A model generated the notes under the pieces. The model was not told where the DNA came from. It made no database searches and worked only from the letters and a program-made list of their open reading frames with translations. Shown here one piece after another: positions 10,677-21,519 of a stretch of DNA of 64,000 nucleotides (positions are counted from its first letter, which is position 1; every line of letters begins with the position of its first letter). Source of the DNA: Drosophila miranda (taxonomy: Eukaryota; Arthropoda; Insecta; Diptera; Drosophilidae); contig NC_046675.1 in NCBI RefSeq assembly GCF_003369915.1, positions 29,698,001-29,762,000 on the forward strand, read 5' to 3'. The position numbers and the translations under genes are program-made.

Positions 10677-10836
10677 GCTTAATAGCTGCCTAGGACTCTC
10701 CACTATACGGCTTTAATTGACTTGGATCATTTTTAAAACGTTTATTACATGCAACGCGAGCTTTTTCCACTCTTGTCAGTTCAGTTTAAAAAGTTATTTA
10801 AGCAGGGTGGTTCGCACACAGCTGATTTTTGCAAAT

Positions 10837-10844
10837 TATCGATA
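10837..10844. promoter_or_regulatory. DRE (TATCGATA)
   Basis: Exact DRE inside the longer palindrome TTATCGATAA, about 160 bp upstream of the ATG of the 424-aa gene on the minus strand and therefore a probable part of its promoter. Confidence 0.55.
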
Positions 10845-10849
10845 ACTCC

Positions 10850-11361
10850 TATTTATATTATTTTTTTTTAGTTTCTTGAATTAATTACTTTACTAATTTT
10901 TTTTTATTCAATTTTTTTTTTATTTAAGAATTATTTTTTCAATCTCACAGGCAGAAATTTTTGTTTATAAACTATAGACTTGTTCATCTTGTCGGGCTAC
11001 ATACATATACATATTAACTGCTTTACATGCTCTTAGTTAAAGTGCCTATCTATTCGGTGTATAGTATAGTACATACATTTATGTATTATATTAGCAAAAA
11101 TGTTTAAACATTTAACAAAGATCTTTCTTTCTTGCAGAGCCGCCGGTCCACCTCCACGGAAATTTAGCTCCGTGTTGTTTATTACACCTTTGTTATTTTG
11201 AATAACAGCAAAATGAAGCGTGAAGGAAATCTATTATAAATATATATATTAGTTTAATTGTGTTTTAAGGGCTACACTTCTGGAGCCAATGCCATAGATT
11301 TGGCCTAATTTTGAATATCAATATCCGCATGCTTCCTCCCGTTTGCATTTCGTGTTTTTAG
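10850..11361. other. AT-rich spacer and Iruka 3' UTR
   Basis: Poly(A)/poly(T)-rich sequence between the promoter of the 424-aa gene and the Iruka stop. No coding or RNA gene is visible. Confidence 0.5.
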
Positions 11362-12450
11362 CTAGTCTAGAAACATATTGTCGTCATCAAAGGTGAATAC
11401 ATTGTTGCCGGCCGGGGCGCGATCACTGGGAGAGGGACTTTCGGGCGAATCGATGGTGCTGGCTGAGGTTGAGTTTCCTGTTCCAGTGCCAATTACTGTT
11501 CTAATGTTTGAGCCGCTGGCTTGGGAGTCATCCATCCGCCATCCGTCGATCATGGATAGTGGTTCCGCATCGACATCGCTGCCGTCATTCGCCAAGGATT
11601 TGCGGCAAATCGGACAAGTACTGTGCAGATTTAGCCATGGCACTATACAATTCTCGTGGTACAGATGGGAGCACGGCAGCTTGCGAACGGTCTCATCTAT
11701 TTTGAAGTCATCCCAGCAGATCGAACACTGAATCTTTTTCTCTACCTCTTCAGAGGTAATCTGCACATTTGGTATTTCATTGATGCGATTGCTCGACAGT
11801 GGCGGAGGTCCTGAGGTCTCCATTTGGTTGAGCATCTGGGTGACAATCGTGTCCAATCCCTCGCGCCCCCATGCATAGTCGCCCGGGTTGCCCATGAAAA
11901 ACATGCGCGAGTTGCCGGGCACACCGCCCCCGGATGCAGTAACAAACTCTGCAGTGGCGCCGGCCAAGGGCAAGCTTTGCAGAAAGTCAAACAGGACGTT
12001 GTCCAGGCGATCCAGATTGGGCGGACGAACACGTCCGCCAGCTGTCAGTCCGACACCGGATGGCGCTGTCAGGGCGTTGTATCCCCCCACGTTTTGCAAA
12101 TCAGACCGACGACGATTTGGTTCAATCGTGATCTCCAAGTTGGGCACATTACGCATGTTCAACAGCGAGACAATGTCGTTTCGTAAAGACTCCACATTGG
12201 ACTCCGAATCGCTGGACGCGAGGATAAATGTACCGTTGGAGTCATTGCTGCCCGCAAGTGAACTGGTTGAGGGGGCTTCTGTTGCGGCCGTCATCTCAGG
12301 AGCGTTTGCCGGTAGCTCCTCAACAAAACCGTTCGAGCACAGGGGACAGGTGAAGTCCCCGCTTGGAATGTTAATCTCCACATTGCACTTGTGGCAAAAG
12401 AAACGCTTCAGACCGACAGTGCGATCCTCCGTATCCACTGCCTCTGCCAT
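11362..12450 (-). CDS. Iru: RNF126/RNF115-type RING-H2 E3 ubiquitin ligase, Iruka
   Basis: Single-exon gene of 362 aa. The N-terminus carries the zinc ribbon typical of RNF126/RNF115 (FFCHKCNVEINIP and FTCPLCSNGFVEELP), which in mammals binds ubiquitin or the BAG6 complex. After a Ser/Gly-rich linker with NLDRLDNVLFDFLQ and a conserved GDYAWGREGLDTIVTQMLNQ segment comes the RING-H2 domain at about residues 240-285: CSICWDDF, LPCSHLYHENCIVPWL, CPICRKSL. The protein ends NNVFTFDDDNMFLD. Fly Iruka is known to target cytosolic Ago1 with empty RNA pockets and other misfolded clients; that function is transferred by homology. The start at 12450 (MAEAVDTED) resembles the MAEA start of RNF126. No odd features. 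Confidence 0.95.
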   Translation of the reverse strand: MAEAVDTEDRTVGLKRFFCHKCNVEINIPSGDFTCPLCSNGFVEELPANAPEMTAATEAPSTSSLAGSNDSNGTFILASSDSESNVESLRNDIVSLLNMRNVPNLEITIEPNRRRSDLQNVGGYNALTAPSGVGLTAGGRVRPPNLDRLDNVLFDFLQSLPLAGATAEFVTASGGGVPGNSRMFFMGNPGDYAWGREGLDTIVTQMLNQMETSGPPPLSSNRINEIPNVQITSEEVEKKIQCSICWDDFKIDETVRKLPCSHLYHENCIVPWLNLHSTCPICRKSLANDGSDVDAEPLSMIDGWRMDDSQASGSNIRTVIGTGTGNSTSASTIDSPESPSPSDRAPAGNNVFTFDDDNMFLD

Positions 12451-13356
12451 TTTTGCTGTCGTCCTTTTTCAATTGCAATTGTGCAAGCAGCAGAGTCGGG
12501 TCGGTCGGTATATTTTTTCTCCAGGTAGTATTGTTATTGGCCGTCTGCAAAAACTGACAGCCGTGTTTGTTGTGTGGGTTTTAGTTGCGGCACGTGTTTC
12601 GTTTCACAGACAAGGACAATGCACAGCCCAGCAGGCTCCACTTGCAATATTGAGTTTGACGAAATGAATTTATTTAACTTTTCTAAAAATAAGGCCTACG
12701 ATGATCTGGTTCTCTGTAACCACCGAACTAGGTTCTAACAATAAGGCCTACTTGATCTGGTTCTCTTTTACCACCGATTAGTGGTGCCAAGATTCGAAAA
12801 TAAGCTAAAACTAATTACACCCGAAAACTATATCATATTGTGGTTGTATTATACTAGTGTTTTTTTGAAATTAAGCTCAAATATTTTAATGGCAAGTCGC
12901 AAGTAGTTGTTGGGTTCGAATGGGTTATTTCACTCCCAGCACCTTTGCTAAAAATATTCACAATATCTGCTCCACAAAATCATTGGTATTTTTTTCGATA
13001 ACTTTAAAATTATCGGCATGCGTAAACAGAACACGCTAAATTTGTATTCAAAGCACTTGGAATCCTACAAAACATCAAAATTGATAAACAGATTATATAA
13101 CCCTATAAACTATAAAAAGCTAGATCGATTCAAAATATGCCAAAATGACCGCACGGCCAAAAACTAGTTCGATAGCAAATTTCGTCTGAGGCTACCAGCT
13201 TGTCATAAAAAGAAAAACAAGGTGATACTTAGTACATTTAGTACACTCCATCTGGCAGCGCTAACCAGAAACAAAAAGTCATCTTCAGGCGGCGATTAGC
13301 ATTTTGCAAAAATTTATAATTTCCAGCAAGTTAAATTAAACTAGAAGTAAACTGCA
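12451..13356. other. Divergent spacer between Iruka and Prosbeta3
   Basis: Holds the Iruka leader, a two-unit tandem duplication at 12689-12780, a TCGATAA-type site near 12999, and the Prosbeta3 promoter and leader close to 13357. No coding frame is supported. Confidence 0.5.
12689..12780. repeat. Two-copy direct repeat of about 50 bp
   Basis: AATAAGGCCTAC followed by TGATCTGGTTCTCT and ACCACCGA occurs twice in tandem, with the second copy slightly shorter and diverged. Nothing identifies it as a known element. Confidence 0.8.
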
Positions 13357-13974
13357 ATGTCGATTTTAGCCTACAACGGTGGCTGTGTTGTGGCCATGCG
13401 CGGCAAGGACTGTGTGGCTATTGCTACGGATCATCGCTTCGGTGTCCAGGCGCAGACCATATCGACTGACTTCAAGAAGGTGTTCCACATTGCCCCACGT
13501 ATGTTTCTGGGGCTCACTGGACTGCAGACAGATATTCTGACGGTGCGCGATCGTCTGATGTTCCGCAAGAATCTGTACGAGACCCGCGAGAACCGTGAAA
13601 TGGCACCCAAGCCGTTCTCTGCAATGCTCTCCAGTTTCCTCTACGAGCACCGTTTCGGACCATACTTCATCGAGCCCGTTGTTGCTGGCCTAGATCCCAA
13701 GACACTGAAGCCCTTTGTTTGCAACATGGATTTGATTGGCTGCCCCAACGAGCCCGATGACTTCGTTGTGGCTGGAACTTGCGCCGAACAGCTGTACGGC
13801 ATGTGCGAGACTCTCTGGAAGCCAGACCTGCAACCGGACCAGCTGTTCGAGGTGATTGCCCAGTCCATGATGAACGCCTTCGACCGCGACGCTATGAGCG
13901 GTTGGGGTGCCACCGTCTATATAATCGAAAAGGATAAGATCACAGAGCGCTCGCTGAAGACCCGCATGGACTAG
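13357..13974 (+). CDS. Prosbeta3: 20S proteasome subunit beta-3
   Basis: Intronless 205-aa non-catalytic beta ring subunit of the 20S proteasome (PSMB3 type). The start [25 protein letters not shown] is the normal unprocessed N-terminus of this subunit; there is no propeptide and no active-site Thr1. Other family marks are [56 protein letters not shown] and GWGATVYII. Length equals that of fly and human beta-3 (205 aa). It is tail-to-tail with MYG1, stops 110 bp apart, and AATAAA at 14039-14044 lies in that gap. Confidence 0.98.
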   Translation: MSILAYNGGCVVAMRGKDCVAIATDHRFGVQAQTISTDFKKVFHIAPRMFLGLTGLQTDILTVRDRLMFRKNLYETRENREMAPKPFSAMLSSFLYEHRFGPYFIEPVVAGLDPKTLKPFVCNMDLIGCPNEPDDFVVAGTCAEQLYGMCETLWKPDLQPDQLFEVIAQSMMNAFDRDAMSGWGATVYIIEKDKITERSLKTRMD

Positions 13975-14038
13975 ATGGGTGATTGGGGAGTTCTTTTTCT
14001 TATTTTGTAGACAACAACAGAAACATACATTTTATACA

Positions 14039-14044
14039 AATAAA
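14039..14044 (+). terminator. Prosbeta3 polyadenylation signal
   Basis: AATAAA 65 bp after the Prosbeta3 stop, in the short gap before the convergent MYG1 stop. Transcripts of the two genes probably overlap or nearly touch. Confidence 0.6.
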
Positions 14045-14083
14045 ATTTGTTTAGGTACAAAATATGCTTTTTAATAGTGGTTA

Positions 14084-15183
14084 TTATTCCTCTTTCCACT
14101 CGACGGACTTCTTGGCAAGTGCCAAAGCCGCCTCCTTGGTCTTGGCTCCACCAATGAATCCGTTGTGGTGGACAAATATGAGATCTTTAATCCCGGCCAG
14201 TTCGCTCAGCTTTTCGTCTCGCGCTCCCCTCCAGGGGGTGGGCAGAAATTTGCGTCCCACAAAACTACCGGGACTTAGAGGCACTCCAGCCACTCGCCAA
14301 CCGCTGCCATCAGAGAAAATAACCAATTTTGTCACTCCTTTAACATGGTACTCCTTTTCCAAATCTGCCAAATGAGCTTTCCATGGGCAGAACGTTGACA
14401 ACAGGATTATCTCGCCCGTCGGGTAGATGGTCTTTGCCTCCTTCAGAGCAGTGCGCACATGGTCACGGGCCGCAATCCAAGAGCAGGCCACATCCAAAAC
14501 GTTGTCGACAAACTCCCTGCCAACTACATCCATAGCCTGCTTAAAACGCTGCTCGATATCAACATCCGTGTCTTGCCAGGAGGGATTTAGCCTACCCACA
14601 CGTGCTGACAGATGAGTGTTTATCTTATAGCGTGGCTCGCCTCCGTCATACATATTCACGCCATTGTCAATGGCATCCAGTTCACTGATGAAATTCCCAT
14701 AGATCTGCACAAAGGCCAGTTGCAGATTATCCGGCGACAGCTGGACATTACGCTCACGCTTTAGGATACTCTGGATGACCCGCTCGCCGTAGTGAGTATA
14801 GATTAGGCCAGCGCTGCTCAACCTGCCACGGATTAAGATTACTACACGTAAGATTGAATGCTCTCGATTTCTCAGTTATGTATTTACCGGATGTTGAAAT
14901 CCTTGGAGACCTCTGGGCGAAGCATGTTGAATGTTTCCTTGAACGATGTCTGATGATGGTCGTACCATTTCTTGTCATGATCGTACACACTGCCCACATC
15001 CACTATGAGGTCACACTTTTCCCTCAGTGCCTTATCGTCACGACTGCGGAAGATCTCGGCATTCTCGTACTCCGGCAATTGTTTCAGCATGAAGCATGCC
15101 ACAACCTCGTCGCAGTGGAAGGTTCCGTTGTGTGTTCCAATCCATAAGGGAGTTGGGCGTTTCGAAGGAGAAGCATCATCCAT
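14084..15183 (-). CDS. MYG1 exonuclease (DHH-like)
   Basis: MYG1 is a conserved 3'-5' RNA exonuclease found in nucleolus and mitochondria. Two exons, 14888-15183 and 14084-14822, give 344 aa; the junction splits an Arg codon (NI-R-LSSAG). The ATG at 15183 (MDDASPSKRP) was preferred to the in-frame upstream TTG. Family marks: IGTHNGTFHCDEVVACFML, EIFRSRD, DLIVDVGSVYDH, the YDHHQTSF metal-binding motif, LSSAGLIYTHYG, ELDAIDNGVN, then SGWRVAGVPL, GSFVGRKFLP and FVHHNGFIGGAKT. An obvious cleavable presequence is absent at this start, so a mitochondrial form would need another start, or the main product is nuclear. D. melanogaster counterpart is CG11980 by memory. Confidence 0.95.
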
Positions 15184-15329
15184 TCTGGTTAATTTTCCTG
15201 CGTATAGCAACTATTAAGAATGTTTTATTCATTTAAATTATTGTTTTATTGAATACGTACGAAAAAAGCGACAAAAACGAGGCAAACAGACCCTCATAAA
15301 AATATCGAAATATCAAAAAAAAACCACAT

Positions 15330-16310
15330 AAGCCCCCTCTATTTAAACAGTTCAACGACTTGAGGTAAATGGCGGAAAATATTACTGATTGTAAATTCTT
15401 CTTGTAGATCCATGAAATCTTTCCTTTGAACTTAAAAAAGAACGATATCTTTCACGTGAACTATGCTAAAATGATAAAATGAGCCTTATTTTCGGTAGAA
15501 TATTCAAATACCTTCATGGTCTACAATGGGTTAATCTTTCTCCGTCAAGGATTGGACACCTTATTGCTCAATTTTGATATTCCGTCGAATATTACTAGCT
15601 ATATACAACATTTAGCCATGCCATAATAATTTTATACGATTGATGAATCTATTTGCATTTTTACGCAAAAAGAGGTTTTAGCGAAATTGACTTATATTGA
15701 CAAAAAACAAGTAGCGAAATAGGTCAATCAAAACAAACGAAAAAGGAAATTGCTCAATTTTGATATTCCATTAAATAATGCTGACTAACTAAATCTTTCA
15801 GCAATGCCCACATAGTTTTATCCCATTGATGAAAAAATTTTCTACAAGATTGGATAGTTTTTAATCCTTGCTTTTATTGTATTTATTGTAAAAAAAGGTT
15901 TAAACGAAAAAGTTCAACAAAAAAGAGTCGCTATATTGCGTGCAAGCCGTAGTATACGCCTTTGTATACCCTATTTTGTTAATTTTTTATGAAAGTATAA
16001 AATATTGATATGAAGATAAAACCTAACTAATAAAGACCGTTTCTCAAATTTACATTTTTTTGACATATTCATGTATGAGTGTTTTGTATAAAAATCTCGA
16101 TCCTGATACCTATTCTTGGTCCCTACAAGAAGACAAAAAGCTTTAAAATATCGTTGAAATATTGAAAATAAAATTAAATGATATTGAATAATATTAAAAT
16201 ATTTGAAAATGAATTGATTTTGCCAAACATATTCACAATTCCATAACATCCATTTCCCCCAGGGTATGTGTGCATGGAATGGGACTCATTGTTGTCAACC
16301 GGCTATGACG
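15330..16310 (+). mobile_element. Dispersed noncoding repeat, copy 1 (near full-length)
   Basis: Begins AAGCCCCCTCTATTTAAACAG and ends with CCCCCAGGGTATG, GTGCATGGAAT and CAACCGG. Between them are at least two diverged direct repeats of about 180 bp, each starting TTGATATTCC(G/A)T and containing ATNATTTTAT-NNATTGATGAA. No protein is encoded. The layout (fixed ends, internal tandem units, no coding capacity) resembles the DINE-1/SGM-type helentrons common in the obscura group, but the family assignment is an inference. Confidence 0.7.
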
Positions 16311-16329
16311 ACTAATTCCTGGTTATTCT

Positions 16330-16870
16330 TTTTTCCGTCGAATATTCCCAGCTATATAGGTCTCTCAGTTTAGCCCAGATAATTTTATATGATTGCTGAA
16401 TCAATTCTAATCAGGATTAACTACTTTTAAAAACTTGCATATTTTTTGCTTTGACAAAAACACGGCTTCAACAAAAATGTTCAATTGTCGCATGTTGTGA
16501 CGTCAATGTTGCTGGTTTTTGCAGACTCATTTGTTGTCGACCAGGGTATGGGCATTTGTATACCCTATTTCGTTAATATTATATTAAGATACTGTTTTCC
16601 AAGCTGCTTTCAAATGTAATTAATAAAGACGTTGTCTTAGATTGCATTTTTTTGGTCTATTCATGAATTTGATTAGGTGTTTGTAAATAAATCCTGATCC
16701 CAGTACCAGTTCTTGGTCTCTCTGACTAGTTTCTGCATTAATTAGAGCCTGGGATGACACACATTTCTGCAACTCTATATCATCCACTTCCCCCAGGGTA
16801 TGTGTGCATGGAATTAGCAACATGTTTGTGTATGGAATGGGACTCATTGCTGTGAACCGGTTATTACAGA
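16330..16870 (+). mobile_element. Same dispersed repeat, truncated copy 2
   Basis: Lacks the AAGCCCCC end; starts inside the roughly 180-bp internal unit (TTCCGTCGAATATTCCCAGC) and repeats the right-end block CCCCCAGGGTATGTGTGCATGG with GAACCGGTTA near 16856. It abuts copy 1 in the same direction, so it may be a duplication of the right part or a nested insertion. Confidence 0.6.
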
Positions 16871-19800
16871 TTCTACCCGATTCAAATAAATACCAAAATA
16901 TACCATCTAATTTAAAAAATATACCGTAAATATACTGACGAATTCAAGTTCTATTTTACATATTACTCGTTTTTGATATTCCGTGGAATATTACTAGCCA
17001 CAACAGCACTGATTAGCTATCGAATATATGGCTTTCCCGATAACACACGAGCATTATATCACAGAGTTGCAACTCTGGAAACCGTATTTTTAAACGTTAC
17101 ATTTGAAAATCTTGTAGTAGGTAGTGTAAGATTGATAAGTTAAATTATTTAGATATGTTTAAGTGGAACAATTAAGTGCTGAACACGAAATAATTGTACC
17201 AAGCACTGCCAGCTTATCAGAAAACTCAGTCCATTACTCGTTTGCATGGGCTTGTTGATCTAGGAAATTAGCAAGTGTCGACTAATTTGTTAAACAACAA
17301 TTTATTGAAACCATTTCGATGTTTTTGACTGTCGGTTCATGAAGTAAATCATAGGGTCTGAAAGTGCTGAAAATTTCAGACCCGTTTAGTCAGCATCCTA
17401 AACCCAAGACCAACGCATGGATATTGATTGGATAAAGCGAAATTCATCAAACTAATCAAGAAATAATGGCAGAAGCCCGTTTGCGCCGAAATATAAGTCG
17501 GCAAATACCCGCAATGTAAGATTTAAAGAGTACAATAATACCCTACTTTGCTTAAAATATTTGTGAATCGTGTAGATTAAAAATACATTATTGAACTGTG
17601 ATGCGTGATGCGGCTTATATAACCAGCTTCTGTTGCTTTAAGTTATTTAGATATCGTATTTCCGTTGATTGTGAGCTGAAAATGAGCAAGTGTCTGTTGT
17701 TGCGGGTCTGCGAAAAAAACATAAATCACACTGCTGGCTGATGCTGATGAGAACGATCAGATCACGTGTGCGCGAAAACACAAAAAAACCGTTTAATTTA
17801 AGTTGCTACAAAGGTGTTCTCAACCTGCGTTGTTGTCCCTCTCTCCCACGACCTTCGGGCGGACAGAAAGCAAGCTCGGAAATCGACAGCTTCAAATACA
17901 AACGGAAACAGCAGGCAGCAGACAGGCTCAAAACTCGTTTCCAAGCACTTTTCCAATTGCGTAGACGGAACGATCATTCAATGAAAATGCACTTTGGATG
18001 ACACCCAACCGTCATAGAGAGCAGAGGGGTACAGCTTTGGGGGTGCTTGTCAACACTGCAGACCATCGCTTATCACGAGACGGTGAACCCAAGCTTCATT
18101 CAAAAGTGCTCTTATCATTCGTATTTATTTTGAAGTTCATTGCCACTGCGGGGGGAGGCATACAAAAGTTAAGTGTATTTCCATAATTACCGTTGTAATT
18201 ATATTTTCACGCCCATGAACAAATAAACAAACAGCTCTAATAAACACCTTTTTAGTAGGGGGTATGCATGGAGTTCAGGGGCATATTGTGGATGCTGCCT
18301 ATGAATGAACACGTTCGTCTTTCTATCTACATATATGAATAGCCTAAGAACTTGGTATGTGACTAGTGACTGGAACGTACAAAACAACCGTTTGTTCCTA
18401 TATTTGTATCACTTTCTTCGAAATGTTGATAGGTTCGAAGACCTATTCCGATTAGAAGGTATCTGTTGGTCGTCGCCTTGTCTAATATTTGCACCTACGC
18501 CCATTTAACTTAAATTAGCGCCGCATTTTCCAGAAACAAATTGCTTAATAATTGTTCGTACAAATATGTGAGAAATGCTTGAACGCGACAAAACTCAGTT
18601 AGGAGCAATTATATGCATTACATATAAATGCCATGACTAGTATGTGCTTATACGCAGAATTCGTTAGTCAAATAAGTTATCGAAATCAACAAATAAGCAA
18701 TTACATAATTATAAGGAAATTGGCTTAATTTAAATTGAAATTTATACGACTTTGATTGCACTTAAGAGCTTAAGCCTGAGAGCTGCTATTCTTCTGTGAA
18801 GAGATCAAAGAGACGGGCTGTTCTATGCATCTGTGACAGCATTATGCAATTCTCTTCCGACTTGGGCGAGTAGATGCATTATAGTACATATTCTTGTTTG
18901 AACCTGAACCCCAGTCGGAATGCGGGATGGATGTGAACTTAAGTTGCCTCGGCCGGGTATCAACTGTCGACGGGAGGCGCTACTGACGCTGCCTTGGCGG
19001 CTTAGCATTTGCAAATAAAGATTCAACAAAAATTATAAAATTCAGTAAATCGATTCCATTCTGAATCGATTGGAAGAAGACTGACTTATTGCATGGCATA
19101 ATGTCGTATGCCGCATCGCATTGAGGCGGTAACCGGTTTGTCGGCAGCTCAATTATTTTCCCTGCACACAACGATGGCACGGCGCAATCAATGGAATATC
19201 TTTTAAGGTGTTTTTTTGTGTTTGCCGCTAAATCGATTACCAAATTTCGATCCAACATTCGTATTGACACAAATGCCAAAGCGCGCCTGGACTGCAAGCA
19301 AGAACAATGCACGGGAGAGGGCTTAAGCTTTGATTGTACCCTCTGCAAAAAGGTTATGATGATTTTCAGTAGATCTGAATATATATGTGTGCAATAGCCC
19401 CACTCCGTATATAGAAGGGAGAAGAGAAACTTGTACCTTTCGATATATATTCCATCACCTATTGACCGTATACGCGTAGGAACGATTGACTAATCCAGGG
19501 TATCAAAAGTTTCTACATTCCCTTTTTATCGAACCTTATTTTCTTGTTTTTGCTTTGTTCGCGGCGCGCCGTTTTGTAAGCTCAGCTTAATGGAAAGCTT
19601 TACTCTCCCTCTCCCACTGCCTGCTGTTATTCGTATTTACTGCTCTTTGTTGTTGCCTTTGCTGTTACTCGTATACTGTTGTTGTTGCTGTTACTCATAC
19701 GTACTGTGGCAACCATTGTTGTAACGGAACCGAAAGCGACAATCCGACGAGCAAAATACACGGCTAAAGCTTTGGTCTCGGTTTCAGTTTGTTTTGACCG

Positions 19801-21519
19801 GGCGACGCGCTCTGAACATAGAGAGATCTCCTCCTCCGATCCAGAGAGAACCTACGAGTATACCCCCGCGAACGGACATGGTTGAATTTAACACGTAGAA
19901 CCTAAAACAGAAAAATAATCACACTATACTTAACGGTTAACTTATTCTCTCAAGTGCATGGCGAAAAATAATTGAAATTTGGCCAAAAATAGAAGTTTGA
20001 AAACCCATTTAAAATCCTTAAAAATGAATATTCATATACGCCTATGTGTGGTATTAAGTAGTGGCATTGATTACTCAGCAGCTGCAGTCACACACACGCG
20101 ACTCTGATAGCAATCAAAGGCGTACCCCCCTTCGGTGTAACCTTTTTATGAAATATGGCTAGAAGTCTGTGGTTGCCAGTTCTTGGCCATCAACTGCAGA
20201 CAAATTTGCATTAAGAATCGTTAATTGCAAAACACAATACGTGTACAAGTGCCTTAGTCTGTAGGCCAGAGGAGCGGAACAGTTGACAAATATTTCTTCT
20301 ACAAATCCATAAAATAATTAAACAGACAAGAACTCAAACAAAAAAACATATACTATATATTGTTTGTGGTCCAATAAAAAGAGTAATTATAAAAAACGAA
20401 AGTAAATCAGGAAAACAACATTAAGGAGGTGCCCATAATGGTGGATCTCTGATCAGTATATATCGTATAACCCCGCTTTGTGATCAGATCAGTGTGCCAC
20501 AAGGTACCATCGTAAACGATTCCCACTTGAGATCTGCTAAAATTCAGTGTCTTTTGATGGTGCGGCTGCTTTAAGTGTTTTCGGTTCATGATTTGAGGTG
20601 TGTCTGATTTAATCATATCATATATTATGCGATCTTTCTTTCGTTAAGATCATCTGTGAAGATCAATATCTTAACCGGTTTAAGTGTGGAAATACGCATC
20701 TTATTGACGTATGATCTGCCATACCGAAATAAACAAAAAAACAAAACTCCAACTCTAACCCTAGCCACCCGACATCTGAACTGGTTTTAAAAGTATCTTC
20801 AAGGTTTTACCTTTTTTTTTGTGGTCTGTTGTGATATTTTTTGGCTTACTTTGCCAAGTCACCTGCAAAAGTTTTCGGGCCCCCAAATGTCAATAAACTT
20901 TGAACTAAAAAAAAGGGTTACAAATCTCTCTTAAAGTGTACTTTTACTGAGAGAAATTTATTCTTACAGGCTTATGCAAATTCCTTAATTCCCTGCAAAA
21001 AGGTGGAAGAATATGATATGTATTACGCATAAATTTGGTGTAATTTGTTGTCAGATTTCTTTGAATTGAAACTGAATGCACTTCCACTTAAAACCATCAA
21101 GCCCATCGCCACATGGAAACGTATAGACGCTCTGTAAGAGTATAAGCCATAAAAAGAAATTATTTCCAATACGCACATATAAACACGTAACGTAACATTC
21201 ATTTGTGTCCCAAAAACAAAAAATCTTTAACCGCATAATAAGCAAAAGAAAGCAACAGCCGATGGCACTACGAATATTCAATTAAAAGCTATTTTGTGTT
21301 TGTTCGAAAGGTTTTTTTGCCACTTAGCACTAGCTTTGGAGTCTCAGTCCCTCACTTATAAGTAAACATAATGATCCCCGTGATGATGGGAATATAATTT
21401 CCAACTAAATGATCGCTAGACAGCAGTGAAAACGAACATCAAACACAAATCAAACGGAAACAGAAAGCACAAAAGCAAACCAACAGCTGAAAAAACAGGC
21501 GCATCGCGTATACGCCACC

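Larger units (their letters stand above)
15211..21519. other. Six-kilobase gene-free stretch
   Basis: No ORF here has protein-like composition, splice support or family resemblance. The left third is filled by dispersed-repeat copies (separate entries). From about 17.1 to 21.4 kb the sequence is mostly unique and AT-rich, with GC-richer islands near 17.8-18.0 and 19.5-19.9 kb. It probably contains the promoter and leader of the sugar transporter, whose first coding exon is at 21520, and possibly upstream noncoding exons that I cannot place. Confidence 0.5.

Noticed and set aside
16880-17000. Further repeat pieces (ACCAAAATATACCATCTAA and GATATTCCGTGGAATATTAC)
   Set aside because: Too short and diverged to assign ends or a copy; left within the gene-free stretch.
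17690-18001. 103-codon ORF in the gene-free stretch
   Set aside because: Starts at GTG, basic random-looking composition, no splice context or family.
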